A stretch of DNA of 64,000 nucleotides from Granulicella sp. WH15 (lineage in GTDB: Bacteria > Acidobacteriota > Terriglobia > Terriglobales > Acidobacteriaceae), in the NCBI RefSeq assembly GCF_009914315.1, contig NZ_CP042596.1, positions 1,612,001 to 1,676,000 on the forward strand. The letters run 5' to 3'. The notes beneath the pieces were generated by a model, which made no database searches, was not told the DNA's origin, and saw nothing but the letters and a program-made list of their open reading frames with translations. A program made the translations under genes and the position numbers. Below are positions 23,495 through 32,822 of the stretch, piece by piece (positions within the stretch are counted from its first letter, which is position 1; the number at the start of each line of letters is the position of its first letter).

Positions 23495-25299
23495 CCGCCG
23501 AGCCGGTAGCGCGTCTCCGAGAGCCGGAAGAGCGGCCGCCAGACCAGGCGGTTGGTCGTAACGACCATCAGGGCCATCACGATGGTGGCCAGCAGCAGGA
23601 TCTGGAACTGCCCGCCGTCGGTCGCCCCGCTGATAACCGCTCCGAGGCCCGTTGTCTGCATGGTCTGGCCTTTCAGGTGGAAGTACTCGGCGATGATGCT
23701 GGCGTTCCACGCCCCACCCGAGGCCGTCACCAGCCCGGTGATGAGGAAGGGGAAGATTCCCGGCAGGATCACCGTCTGCCAGCGCTGGAGCTGACTGAAG
23801 CGGAAGAGCGTCGCGACTTCTTTGAGGTCGGTGGGGATGGCCATCGCGCCCGCGATGACGTTGAACAGGATGTACCACTGCGTACCCAGCATCATCAGCG
23901 CGATGGAGCCGATGCCCAGCCCGCCGCCGATGCGGATGAGCGCCAGCAGGATGACCGGAAAGAGCGCCGGGGCGGGCACGGAGGCGACAATTTGCACGAC
24001 CGGCTGGGCGATCCGAGCAAGTTTAGGGTGGAAGCCGATGGCGACGCCGACCGGGATCGTCCACAGCGAGGCGAGCAGCAGCGAGAGGTTGACGCGCAGG
24101 AAGGTGGCGAGCGCGCCCTTGCCTACTTGCAGATACTCCGCGCCGCTGACCTGCCGCAGCAGGATGAGCGCGTGACCCGCGGCGAAGATTACTCCAGCGC
24201 AGGCGGCGACCATAATCGCGCCGCGTCCGGTTGTCAGCAGACTCTCTGAGGTCCCGTTAGCCTTGACGGCAGGCGCGGCCTCCAACTGGGCGACACGCTC
24301 GCGCCGCCGCCGGGCCAGGGCGATGTAGATCTTCTCGCGCAGCGGGGTGGTGGTGCGCAGGCGCAGCGCCTTGATGGCGTTCGAGTGCGTCAGCAGGTGC
24401 AGCAGCGGAGAGTTGACCCGCTGCGAGGACTCGACCTGCTCAAATTTAAACTTGTCGCTCCACGCGATGATGGGCCGCCAGATGAGCTGGTCGGTGGCCA
24501 CGATGATGGCGATCATCGTAGCCAGCCCCCACAGGATCGCCGGGCCGTTGCCGGTGCCCGCGGCGGTCTGGAGGTACGAGCCGAGGCCGGGCAGGCGGAA
24601 GTCGCGCGTGCCCAGCACGAACATCTCGCAGGCCATCAGGAAGAACCAGCCGCCCGCGACGGACATGATCGAGTTCCAGATGAGGCCGATGGCGGCGTAG
24701 GGCAGCTCGAGCTGCACCAGCCGTTGCAGCGGCGAGAAGCGGTTGATGTCGGCGGCCTCGCGCAGCTCCTTGGGGATGCTCTTGATGGAGGAGTAGAAGC
24801 TGAAGGCCATGTTCCAGACCTGGCCGGTGAAGATGAGCACGATGGCCCCCATCTCGACGCCGAGCTGGCGGGTGGGGAAGAGAGCGACCATCGCCAGCAT
24901 GACGCCGGGCAGGAAGCTGAGCACCGGGATCGACTGCAGGATATCGAGCGCGGCGATCATCAGCGGCTCCAGCCGCTTGCTGTACGCCGCCACGTAGCCG
25001 TAGCCCACCGCGAAGAACAGCGAGAGCAGGTAGGCCAGCCCGATGCGCACCACGGAGTAGAAGGCGTAGAGCGGCAGCGCACGCGGGCTCTGCGAGATGA
25101 TGACCTCCGGCTCCGACCGCCCTGCCCAGAACATGGCGATGCGCACGATGCCGTAGAAGGCCGCGAGCGCGATGGCGGCGACGGTGAGATCGAGCAGGAA
25201 GGGCCAGCTACGGGCCAGTACCTGGCTGCGGGCCAGCGTCTCGCGGCTCGAGCTTTCACGCGGAGGCCGGTTGATGAAGCTCCTGTGCAGCGGCGTCAT
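23491..25299 (-). CDS. ABC transporter permease, two fused permease domains
   Basis: 602 residues forming an internal duplication of the binding-protein-dependent permease domain (NitT/TauT type). The first half (about 20-290) has the EAA loop PKELREAADINRFSPLQRLVQLELP; the second (about 350-595) has PTDLKEVATLFRFSQLQRWQTVILP. A charged linker (RRRRERVAQLEAAPAVKANG) joins them, and about twelve membrane segments are visible. A fused pair would replace the usual homodimer. ATG overlaps the ATPase stop (ATGA), so the two are coupled. No substrate-binding protein is adjacent, so the substrate (nitrate, sulfonate, taurine or other) cannot be named. Confidence 0.88.
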   Translation of the reverse strand: MTPLHRSFINRPPRESSSRETLARSQVLARSWPFLLDLTVAAIALAAFYGIVRIAMFWAGRSEPEVIISQSPRALPLYAFYSVVRIGLAYLLSLFFAVGYGYVAAYSKRLEPLMIAALDILQSIPVLSFLPGVMLAMVALFPTRQLGVEMGAIVLIFTGQVWNMAFSFYSSIKSIPKELREAADINRFSPLQRLVQLELPYAAIGLIWNSIMSVAGGWFFLMACEMFVLGTRDFRLPGLGSYLQTAAGTGNGPAILWGLATMIAIIVATDQLIWRPIIAWSDKFKFEQVESSQRVNSPLLHLLTHSNAIKALRLRTTTPLREKIYIALARRRRERVAQLEAAPAVKANGTSESLLTTGRGAIMVAACAGVIFAAGHALILLRQVSGAEYLQVGKGALATFLRVNLSLLLASLWTIPVGVAIGFHPKLARIAQPVVQIVASVPAPALFPVILLALIRIGGGLGIGSIALMMLGTQWYILFNVIAGAMAIPTDLKEVATLFRFSQLQRWQTVILPGIFPFLITGLVTASGGAWNASIIAEYFHLKGQTMQTTGLGAVISGATDGGQFQILLLATIVMALMVVTTNRLVWRPLFRLSETRYRLGG

Positions 25300-26642
25300 G
25301 CGTCCATCTCCTCCTCGTCCGCGGCGTCGTGCTGGGGCTTCGCGGGCAGGATGAAGCGGTGGCGGGAGGCATCGAAGTCGAACAGCTCGGCGTAGCGGCC
25401 CCAGTTGATGGCAGTTTCGAGCTGGCGCAGGGTCTCCTCTTCGCTGAACTGCTCATCGAGCACATCGTGGAAGAACTCCTCGTGGACGGTACCGTCGCTC
25501 TTGGCCTCGAGCGCGCGCACGATCTGGCGCAGCAGCAGCACGTTCTCGACGGCGGCGGTACGGAAGAGCTGCTTCTGCCGCAGGATCTCGGAGTTGGCGT
25601 ACTCGGCCCCGGAGGATGTGATGGCGGCGTCGCCCTCGGTGACGGTGAGGAAGCCGAGGAGCTGGGCGGCATCGACGATGGGGAGCAGGTCGTCGATCTC
25701 AAAGGCGAGGTCGTCGGCGAGCCGATAGATATCGTCCTTGCCGTTGTGGTCGATCAGCAGCTCCAGCAGTCCGGCGATGCCTCCTGGGCGAGCGTGGGGG
25801 AGCATCTGGTAACTGGGAGGGCGCTGGGCACGGGAGAGCTTCCCGGCGGGCGTCTGGGGCAGCTCAGGTGGCTGCGCGTCGGGCTGTGTGAGCACCTTGT
25901 AGATGTAATCGACCAGTTGGGTGAAGGCCGGGGCCTTGCGGTCGCGCGGATGGGGCAGCCCCACCTTGAAGTCGGTGCGGACGTGGCCGGGGTTGCGCCC
26001 CAGCACGATGATGCGGTCGGCCAGCAGCACCGCTTCTTCGATGTTGTGGGTGACGATGAAGATGGAGCGGGTGGGGATGGTGTTGTTCTCCCACAGCTCC
26101 AGCAGCTCAGAGCGCAGGTTCTCGGCCGTCAGGACGTCCAGGGCGGAGAAGGGCTCATCCATGAAGAGAACTTCCGGCTCGACGACGAGGGCACGGGCGA
26201 ACCCCACGCGCTGCCTCATTCCGCCCGAAAGCTCCTTGGGGTAGGCGGCCTGGAAGCCGTCGAGACCGACCGTGTCGAGGATCTTGAGGCTCTGGCGGCG
26301 GCGCTCCGACGCCTCGATGCCGCGAGCCTTCAGCGGCGCTTCGACGTTCTCAAGCACGGTGAGCCAGGGGAAGAGCGCGAAGCTCTGGAAGACGATGGAG
26401 ACGTTGACCTCGGTGGAGGCGATAGGGCGCTCGTGCCAGTAGACCTGGCCCGCGGAGGGCGCGGAGAGGCCCGCGAGCATCCGCAGGAGGGTCGATTTTC
26501 CAGAGCCGGAGGGTCCGAGCAGCGCGACGATCTCGCCCGCCACGATGGAGAGATTGGTCGGCGAGATGACCTGTATCCGGTTTTCGCTCGGCTGAGCGTA
26601 GTACTTCTCGACTGCTTCCGCGCGGATGATTGCTTCCTGCAT
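25296..26642 (-). CDS. NitT/TauT-type ABC ATPase with AAA-associated C-domain
   Basis: Starting at ATG 26642 (448 residues; a longer frame to 26750 lacks a natural start). Residues 1-260 are an ABC ATPase: Walker A GPSGSGKST (43-51), Q-loop FQSFALFPW, signature LSGGMRQRVGFARALV, Walker B VLFMDEPFSALD, and the switch VTHNIEEAV. The long C-terminal part (about 300-435) is an AAA-associated domain with LADDLAFEIDDLLPIVDAAQLLGF and a winged-helix look, found on some nitrate/sulfonate-type ATPases. It probably senses a ligand or couples to the permease. It is first in the operon with the fused permease. Confidence 0.9.
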   Translation of the reverse strand: MQEAIIRAEAVEKYYAQPSENRIQVISPTNLSIVAGEIVALLGPSGSGKSTLLRMLAGLSAPSAGQVYWHERPIASTEVNVSIVFQSFALFPWLTVLENVEAPLKARGIEASERRRQSLKILDTVGLDGFQAAYPKELSGGMRQRVGFARALVVEPEVLFMDEPFSALDVLTAENLRSELLELWENNTIPTRSIFIVTHNIEEAVLLADRIIVLGRNPGHVRTDFKVGLPHPRDRKAPAFTQLVDYIYKVLTQPDAQPPELPQTPAGKLSRAQRPPSYQMLPHARPGGIAGLLELLIDHNGKDDIYRLADDLAFEIDDLLPIVDAAQLLGFLTVTEGDAAITSSGAEYANSEILRQKQLFRTAAVENVLLLRQIVRALEAKSDGTVHEEFFHDVLDEQFSEEETLRQLETAINWGRYAELFDFDASRHRFILPAKPQHDAADEEEMDA

Positions 26643-26847
26643 ATCAGAATCTCGTATGTTGGCTTTAGGGGCAGAGTCCCGGCGTGCGCTTTGCGGCCGG
26701 GAGAGCCGAAGTGTCCTGACAAGATACTTGGCGGCGTTTGCCCCTCGCACAGCGTAACATCAGAATACTGATATAACGGTAATGTGTCTGGCGGATCGGC
26801 GAACCAGACTCTTATGAACTTTCAACACGACCTTGGGGACCTTCAGA

Positions 26848-27231
26848 ATGCCGGAATCTGCTTCCGTTAATAAGCCAAAACCACGCGTACTCGTTGCTGA
26901 TGATGAGCAGGTGATCGCTAATACGCTCGCCATCATCCTCAATCAGGCGGGCTTTGAGGCGCGTGCCGTTTACAGTGGCGAAAAGGCGATCGAAGCTCTC
27001 GAATCCTTCTCTCCGGATATGCTCATCTCCGACGTCATCATGACCGGGATGACGGGCATCGAGGCGGCGATCGCGACGCGCAAGAAGCTGCCCAACTGCA
27101 AGATTCTGCTTTTTTCGGGACAGGCCGCGACAGCCGATTTGCTGGAAAAGGCGCGGACGGAAGGGCACGAGTTCGAGATTCTCGCTAAGCCCGTGCACCC
27201 GACGGACCTGCTGGCCAAGCTGAGGCGCTAA
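26848..27231 (+). CDS. single-domain response regulator (receiver only)
   Basis: 127 residues from ATG 26848. A complete CheY-like receiver: acidic pair in VLVADDEQV, phosphoacceptor in DMLISDVIMTGMTG (Asp about 62), Ser/Thr switch in ILLFSGQAA and the lysine in ILAKPVHP. There is no output domain, so it must act through a partner or as a phosphate carrier. No histidine kinase is adjacent. It is divergent from the ABC transporter operon, with about 200 bases between, including an ATCAG-aata-CTGAT inverted repeat at 26759-26772. Confidence 0.92.
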   Translation: MPESASVNKPKPRVLVADDEQVIANTLAIILNQAGFEARAVYSGEKAIEALESFSPDMLISDVIMTGMTGIEAAIATRKKLPNCKILLFSGQAATADLLEKARTEGHEFEILAKPVHPTDLLAKLRR

Positions 27232-27297
27232 AAACTCTGTTCACAGGCCTGCCGCGAAGATCTTTCATTCCGGCCAACGGGAGGACAGCGCGAAGTT

Positions 27298-27936
27298 TTA
27301 AGAAGGTGTGTGAACGCCCGTCCCGAGCGCGGCGGGTTCGTCCGGCAGGACAGGTCTTTTCCGCTCTTTAACCTTCACCGCGGGAGCGCCCGCATATACC
27401 CCCCAGGGCTCCAGGTTGCGGGTTGCGACCGAGGCCAGCCCCAACACCGCTCCCTCCCCCACATTGACTCCAGGAGCCACTGAGGCCCGCGCACAGACCC
27501 AGGAGTAAGCCCCAAAGCTCATCTCATAGGCGAGCAGGGGGAAGGCCGGATCGTCGAAGTCATGGGTCGCCCCGCAGAGATAGGCATCCTGGGAGACGAT
27601 CATGTGCGAGCCGAATCGCATCGGCGCGGGATTGTAGATCTCGGCCCCGTCCGCAGCCGTCACCTGGTCCGCGCAGATCAGGTTCCAGGGAGCCCAGACC
27701 TTCGATCCGGGATAGAAGTGGCAGTTCGGCCCCATCTTCGCGCCAAACGCCCTTAGCAGCAGCGTCCGCCACGCGTGAAACGGACGCGGCGAAAGGCGGT
27801 ACAGGAGCAGCCAGCATAGGTTCCAGAACATGCGTCTCAGGCGGGTTTCGAAGCTGAAAGCAGGACGCAGATAAGCGTCTTCCGCCGTATCTGCCGAGAT
27901 GTGCTCTGCCGCGTTGTAGCTTGCCTGCTTGGCCAT
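27298..27936 (-). CDS. WcaF-like acetyltransferase for exopolysaccharide
   Basis: 212 residues with the left-handed beta-helix of hexapeptide acetyltransferases: MGPNCHFYPGSKVWAPWNL, DGAEIYNPAPMRFGSHMIVS, CGATHDFDDPAFPLL (catalytic His), and GVNVGEGAVLGLASVATRNL, closing with GVYAGAPAVKVKER. It matches the colanic-acid acetyltransferase WcaF group. It lies 5 bases beyond the glycosyltransferase stop, so it probably acetylates the same polymer. The last codons include an 18-base sequence shared with an intergenic site at 52.1 kb, so the C-terminus may have been extended by a repeat. Confidence 0.85.
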   Translation of the reverse strand: MAKQASYNAAEHISADTAEDAYLRPAFSFETRLRRMFWNLCWLLLYRLSPRPFHAWRTLLLRAFGAKMGPNCHFYPGSKVWAPWNLICADQVTAADGAEIYNPAPMRFGSHMIVSQDAYLCGATHDFDDPAFPLLAYEMSFGAYSWVCARASVAPGVNVGEGAVLGLASVATRNLEPWGVYAGAPAVKVKERKRPVLPDEPAALGTGVHTPS

Positions 27937-27941
27937 GACGG

Positions 27942-29129
27942 CTATGCCTCAGTCACCGCTTTGGGGTAGTTGCGCTCGGCCTGGGCCTCTCCGATGAGGC
28001 GAATGATCGTCTCGGCGTTCCGCTGCATATCGTAGCGTTCGTCGAAGCAGACCAGCGCCCGTTCGCTCATCGCCTGCCGCTCTGCGGAGGGAGTGGCGAT
28101 CCAGCGGGAGAGCAGGTTCTCGGTTCCGGACTGTGTGTCGGGCTCCATCAGCCCGGCGCCGTACTCGGCGATCTCCGGGGCGATGTTGACCTGGTCCGAG
28201 AGCAGCGCGGGCCTGCCGCAGGCCAGCGCCTCGGCTACCGCGATACCGAAGTTCTCCTGGTGCGAGGGCAGAATAAACGCCTCACAGGCACGAAAAGCGC
28301 CCCATTTGACGTTGCCCTTCAACATTCCCGGCCAGTGGACGCGGTCTTCGAGACCGCCCTTGCGGACGATCTCCTTTAGATCTTTGCCCCAGCCTTGCTG
28401 GTCGGGACCGGCCATGACCAGGTGCAACTCAGGATCCTGCCCGGCGAGCTTGACGAATGCCTCGATCAGCAGATCGCAGCCTTTTTTGCGGTGGATACGC
28501 CCGAGATACAGGATGAAGCGCTTCCCGCGAACCTCCGGGCATACGTTGTAGAACTCCTCGACCTGCTCGCCTACGGCGGTGCCTGTCGCCGGACGGCTGG
28601 CGCCATAGGGAACGGTGTGCCCGGTCCAGCGATGCAGCCAGAAGCTCTGCTCGGCGAGGCGGCTCTCCGCCCGCGTGGTAAACAGTACCCGGTAGGCCCC
28701 GCGCAACACCCAGTACTCCGCCAGCGCCCAGTAGACCCACTTTTTCATGTGCTTGAGCGGGAACTTGCGCTTGAAGTAGGGATCGAGCATCCCGTGGCAG
28801 AAGACGAGGTAGGGTTTTTTCCCCTCGAGCGCTTGTTTGGCTGCCCGCCCGCCGTAGGTCCACAGCCCATTGACCACGATGCCGTCGAAGCGATGGCGGT
28901 TCTGCTTGATCCAGGGGACGAGCTTGCTGTTGTACGCGTAGGTGGTGGAGACAGGGCCGAGCGCGTGGACAGGGAAGGGCAGGCTCTTGAGGAAGGGTGC
29001 ATTGGGATCGTCGGACGATACCACCTCGCCGTCGTAGCCGATAGATTTGAAGCTCATCAGTACCCGTACCGACTCAGACGGCCCTCCGGCATCAGGATTG
29101 ACGGTCGCCATGACGTGAAGAATGCGCAT
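27942..29129 (-). CDS. GT4-type glycosyltransferase
   Basis: Starting at ATG 29129 (395 residues; GGGGAG upstream), it begins MRILHVMATVNPDAGGPSES, the usual N-terminus of GT4 enzymes. The C-terminal domain has RFILYLGRIHRKKGCDLLIEAF, the donor-binding region GPDQQGWG...VHWPGML and the EX7E-like HQENFGIAVAEALACGRPAL. It transfers a sugar from a nucleotide donor in exopolysaccharide assembly. It sits downstream of the export genes and just before wcaF-like; the sugar and linkage cannot be read. Confidence 0.92.
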   Translation of the reverse strand: MRILHVMATVNPDAGGPSESVRVLMSFKSIGYDGEVVSSDDPNAPFLKSLPFPVHALGPVSTTYAYNSKLVPWIKQNRHRFDGIVVNGLWTYGGRAAKQALEGKKPYLVFCHGMLDPYFKRKFPLKHMKKWVYWALAEYWVLRGAYRVLFTTRAESRLAEQSFWLHRWTGHTVPYGASRPATGTAVGEQVEEFYNVCPEVRGKRFILYLGRIHRKKGCDLLIEAFVKLAGQDPELHLVMAGPDQQGWGKDLKEIVRKGGLEDRVHWPGMLKGNVKWGAFRACEAFILPSHQENFGIAVAEALACGRPALLSDQVNIAPEIAEYGAGLMEPDTQSGTENLLSRWIATPSAERQAMSERALVCFDERYDMQRNAETIIRLIGEAQAERNYPKAVTEA

Positions 29130-29254
29130 AATCTCCCCTGAAGTGCTCCGGCCTCGCGAAGCTGCCGATCTTGCCTGTATGACTTTGAGAGAGGCGGCTG
29201 CAAGAGGCAGCGCCACGTCTTCTGAACGTGCGCTGCCCATGACTCGGTCTCATG

Positions 29255-30337
29255 TTAGCGGCTGTTGATGAGCGCGTAAGAAAGAATGGATGCTGCGCCC
29301 AGTACGGTGCCAAGACCACCGGACTTGATCGCCGCCTTGATGGGGACAGACGGCAGGAAGATAATATCGTCTGCCTGCAGCACTGGATCGGGCTCTTTGC
29401 CGCGCAGCACCTTCAGGATATTCACCTGGATCATCTTGCGCTCCAGACCGATCGTGCGCACGATGCGAAGATCGTTATTACGAGCCTCATAGCCGACGCC
29501 GCCGCTCAGTGCGGCGACCTGCATCAGGGTCAGGGGCGAGTTCTGCACGAGAGGGATCGCCCCCTGGGTTTTGAAGGCACCCACAACGTAGACGACGCCG
29601 ATGCGGGAGACGATGATCGTATCCCGAGGGAAGATAGGGATGTTGGCTTTAGCGGCGGTCTCCGGGTCGGTGCCGATGTCGACCACGATCGGCTTGGGTT
29701 GGCCCGACCGCAGGATGGTAATGATATGGCTCGCCGATGGCGGCAGGGTTGAACCGCCGCCGCCTCCGGCTGTGGCTTGTCCGTAGGTCGCTCCGAGGTT
29801 GTTTAGATTGGATGCGTTGCCGCTTCCTCCCGCCGCTGCCAGAATATCGAACAGGTGGCGCTCGCCAAGGACCGGAATCACTGCGTGCATCTCTCCGGTG
29901 ATTGTGACGAACTGGCCGGGAGCATCTATCAGCTGAATCACGACCTGAGGATTGCGGTACATTCCGGCATCCTTCAGACGCTTCGCGATTAGCAGTTGTG
30001 CCTCGGTAATGGTCAAGCCGTTCAGGTTGACGCTACCGATGAGGGGTAGCAGAACCGTTCCATCGATTGCCACACGCATGCTGTAGTCATAGTCAGGAGT
30101 CGCGAACAGGTGGATCGCCAGCCCATCTCCAGGAAGGATCTGAAGATCCCGAGGCCCAGGATATAAGATCGCAGGATCGGTGGTGGGTGGAGACATGACA
30201 GGCGCGACGGAAGGCGCGCTGAGCGAGGGGCCGCTGAACTGCGCGTGTCCAAGGTTGGTCAGGCTGGACAGCATACAGGCGAACAAGACGCCCTTCAGAA
30301 GCCGCCGCGATATTGGAGTCATCTTAGGCATCATCAT
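29255..30337 (-). CDS. Wza-like polysaccharide export protein
   Basis: 360 residues with a signal peptide (LLKGVLFACMLSSLTNLGHA). A polysaccharide-export domain (ILPGDGLAIHLFATPDYDYSMRVAIDGTVLLPLIGSVNLNG) is followed by two SLBB-like units (VVIQLIDAPGQFVTITGEM and VVYVVGAFKTQGAIPLVQNS). A hydrophobic C-terminal helix (GLGTVLGAASILSYALI) would span the outer membrane as in Wza. No lipobox cysteine is evident at the signal cleavage site, unlike E. coli Wza. The start overlaps the BY-kinase stop by four bases, placing exporter and kinase in one operon. Confidence 0.9.
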   Translation of the reverse strand: MMMPKMTPISRRLLKGVLFACMLSSLTNLGHAQFSGPSLSAPSVAPVMSPPTTDPAILYPGPRDLQILPGDGLAIHLFATPDYDYSMRVAIDGTVLLPLIGSVNLNGLTITEAQLLIAKRLKDAGMYRNPQVVIQLIDAPGQFVTITGEMHAVIPVLGERHLFDILAAAGGSGNASNLNNLGATYGQATAGGGGGSTLPPSASHIITILRSGQPKPIVVDIGTDPETAAKANIPIFPRDTIIVSRIGVVYVVGAFKTQGAIPLVQNSPLTLMQVAALSGGVGYEARNNDLRIVRTIGLERKMIQVNILKVLRGKEPDPVLQADDIIFLPSVPIKAAIKSGGLGTVLGAASILSYALINSR

Positions 30338-32619
30338 CGGTTGCCCTTCTTCCCGTTGCGGTGCTCGGTCGGAGCCCCCTTGGACTCCCAGCCCGAGGAA
30401 TCGACGCTGGTGTAGGAGTATCCGGAGTAGCCGTAGTAACCGTAGTACTCGGGCGAGTTCAGATCGACCGCGTTGAGGACGATACCGGAGAGCGGTGCGC
30501 CCGAGCGTACGAGTAGATCGCGCGCCCGTCGTACCACGGGCTTGCTGGACTTGCCGTGGCGTATGACGAGCACCGTGATATCCGACTGGCGCGCCAGCAG
30601 CACGCCGTCCGTCACCGACAGGATCGGAGGCGAGTCGATGATGACGTATCCATACATCTGGCCGGCCTTGGCGAGCAGTTGGGACATGGACTCGGAGCTC
30701 AACATCTCGGTAGGGAAGGGAGGTACCGGCCCACTGGCCAGAACATCCAGGTTGGGTACCTCGGGCACATTCTGAACGGAGTTCTCGAGGGTCGAGGAGC
30801 CGCTGAGAATAGTGCTGAGCCCCAGCTTGCCGGCCAGGCCGAAGCGGTGGTGAACGTTGGGCCGGCGCAGGTCGGCGTCGATCAGCAGCACGCGGGCATC
30901 TCCCTGCGCCATCACGGTCGCTAGGTTGGTGGCCGCCGTCGTCTTGCCTTCCGATGGCGTCGCGCTGGTGAACAGGATGTACTTCGGTTCGCGGCCCTCG
31001 CTCATGGAGAGCAGCAGTGCGGTCCGCAGAGAGCGGAAGGACTCCGTGAACTGGGACTTGGGCTGGGTCAGCACGTTGATGTTGCGCTCCACGGTCGTCA
31101 TGCCCGCAAGCTGCTCGGCTGTGGAGCGGCGCGACCGGGGAATGATGGCCAGCGACGGCAGCTCGGTGATCGCTTCAATCTCCGCGATGCTGCGCAGGCC
31201 GGTGTCGAGATTCTCCAGCAGGAAGGCGAGGAGGACGCCGATAATCAGAGCGACGAGGCTGGCAAGCAGCAGGTCGAACGACTTCGAGCGCATCGTCGGT
31301 CGTGCCGGTGGAATGGCCTGGTCGACGATATCGACCTCCATCGACTCGAGCCCAGCCTCGACGCCCGCCGAGCGCAGTCGCTGCAGAAGCCCTTCGTAGA
31401 GCGTCCGGTCAGACTCAAACTCGCGCTGCCGCAAGGTGTATTCCACCAGGTCGTCCCGCATCTTGTACGCGGCTGTCTTCTGCGCTTCGAGGACGGATTC
31501 AGTCTGGGTCTGGTTGGACTTCGCCAGCTCAAAGTTTTGCTTTGCCTGCTCCAGCAGCCGATTTTGCTCGGCGGTGACCTCTTTGGACAGTTCGTCAATC
31601 TGAGCCCTGGACGCCAGCGCCTGGGGATGATTGACCCCGAGCGTGCCTTCCAGCATGGCGTAGTTCGACTTCGCAGTGGCCAGCGACTGGCGCAGCGAGG
31701 TGAGAGCGGGCGGAGGGAGATTGTTTATGCCCGGATTCATGGGGATGTCAATCGAGCCTTCCATGGCGTCCGGATCCATGCCCGCGAGCAGCCGGTAGCG
31801 CGCCTCCGAGACGATTCGCTGTAGACGAGCGACTCCGGCAGCCTTCTGTAGATCCTCGATGGCGGCGGCGATCTCGTCGTGGCTGCTATCGACTCCCAGT
31901 ACGCCGAGCTTCCTCTGCAAGTCCAGCATCCGCTGCTGCGAGGTCTCGACCTTCTGCTTCAGGTCATCGAGCTGTCCCGACAGCCACTGCGACACCCGCT
32001 GTGTGGAGGCAAAGCGGCTCTCATAGCTGCGCTGGATGTAATCGGCGATCAGCTTATTGACGATGTCTGCCGACAGCTTGGCGTTCAGGCTGCTGTAGCT
32101 GATCTTGATGATGTCGGTCTTGGGGACCAGGGCAACCGTCAGGTTTCCCTTCAGGGTCTTGATGACACCTTCGCGCACCGCCAGATCATCCATGCTCTTG
32201 TGCTGGATGGGGTCACGGGTTTCGAGGAAATCCGGGTTATTGACCAGATTCAGCTCGCGCGCGAGCGATGCCATCAGACTGTCGCTCTGCAGGATGGAAA
32301 CCTCGGACTGCAGCTTGGTCTGGGAGTCTTCGTCTCCCCCCATGGCGGCTGTGGCGACGTTCATCTTGTATTCGCTGGCGGAGCTGGAGGAGTGAACCTG
32401 GATTCTACCGGTGGCCACGTACAGACGCGGCTCGGTAAAACCTCGATACAAGCCTCCCAGTACGCCGAGAATGATGGCGACGATGAGGACCCAGCGCCGT
32501 TTGCGCAAGACAACCAGCGCTTCGGAGAGGGTTGTATCAGTTGATTCGGGAGCGCTGAAGGAGAAGGTGGGGCGGGGAGCTCCTACAGCGGTGGCGTCTT
32601 GACTGGCATCCGGCGTCAT
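30334..32619 (-). CDS. Wzc-type chain-length regulator/BY-kinase
   Basis: 761 residues. The N-terminal Wzz part has two membrane helices (WVLIVAIILGVLGGLYRG; LLLASLVALIIGVLLAFLL) around a long coiled-coil periplasmic region. The C-terminal bacterial tyrosine kinase has Walker A (SATPSEGKTTAATNLA), A' (VLLIDADLRRPNVH) and B (YVIIDSPPIL). The tail holds the autophosphorylated Tyr cluster PEYYGYYGYSGYSYTS. It controls export and length of the exopolysaccharide with the Wza-like protein encoded immediately downstream. First gene of the leftward operon; 203 bases separate it from the divergent ugd gene. Confidence 0.95.
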   Translation of the reverse strand: MTPDASQDATAVGAPRPTFSFSAPESTDTTLSEALVVLRKRRWVLIVAIILGVLGGLYRGFTEPRLYVATGRIQVHSSSSASEYKMNVATAAMGGDEDSQTKLQSEVSILQSDSLMASLARELNLVNNPDFLETRDPIQHKSMDDLAVREGVIKTLKGNLTVALVPKTDIIKISYSSLNAKLSADIVNKLIADYIQRSYESRFASTQRVSQWLSGQLDDLKQKVETSQQRMLDLQRKLGVLGVDSSHDEIAAAIEDLQKAAGVARLQRIVSEARYRLLAGMDPDAMEGSIDIPMNPGINNLPPPALTSLRQSLATAKSNYAMLEGTLGVNHPQALASRAQIDELSKEVTAEQNRLLEQAKQNFELAKSNQTQTESVLEAQKTAAYKMRDDLVEYTLRQREFESDRTLYEGLLQRLRSAGVEAGLESMEVDIVDQAIPPARPTMRSKSFDLLLASLVALIIGVLLAFLLENLDTGLRSIAEIEAITELPSLAIIPRSRRSTAEQLAGMTTVERNINVLTQPKSQFTESFRSLRTALLLSMSEGREPKYILFTSATPSEGKTTAATNLATVMAQGDARVLLIDADLRRPNVHHRFGLAGKLGLSTILSGSSTLENSVQNVPEVPNLDVLASGPVPPFPTEMLSSESMSQLLAKAGQMYGYVIIDSPPILSVTDGVLLARQSDITVLVIRHGKSSKPVVRRARDLLVRSGAPLSGIVLNAVDLNSPEYYGYYGYSGYSYTSVDSSGWESKGAPTEHRNGKKGNR

Positions 32620-32822
32620 GTGCCCCGATTCTAAACGACTTCATGTAAATCTGAAAGCAATGCTGTCGTAGTTGGGTCAATGATTTCATAAAGACTCGAT
32701 CAATTCTCCGATCCGCGTCTCGCTCCATTCTCCTGTGAGATCAAATTGGCTTCGCGTCCGTTACACTACAAAGGCTCGAACCGATTTTCTGGAAAAAGAA
32801 TACTGAGAGAGCCTTTACTGAT

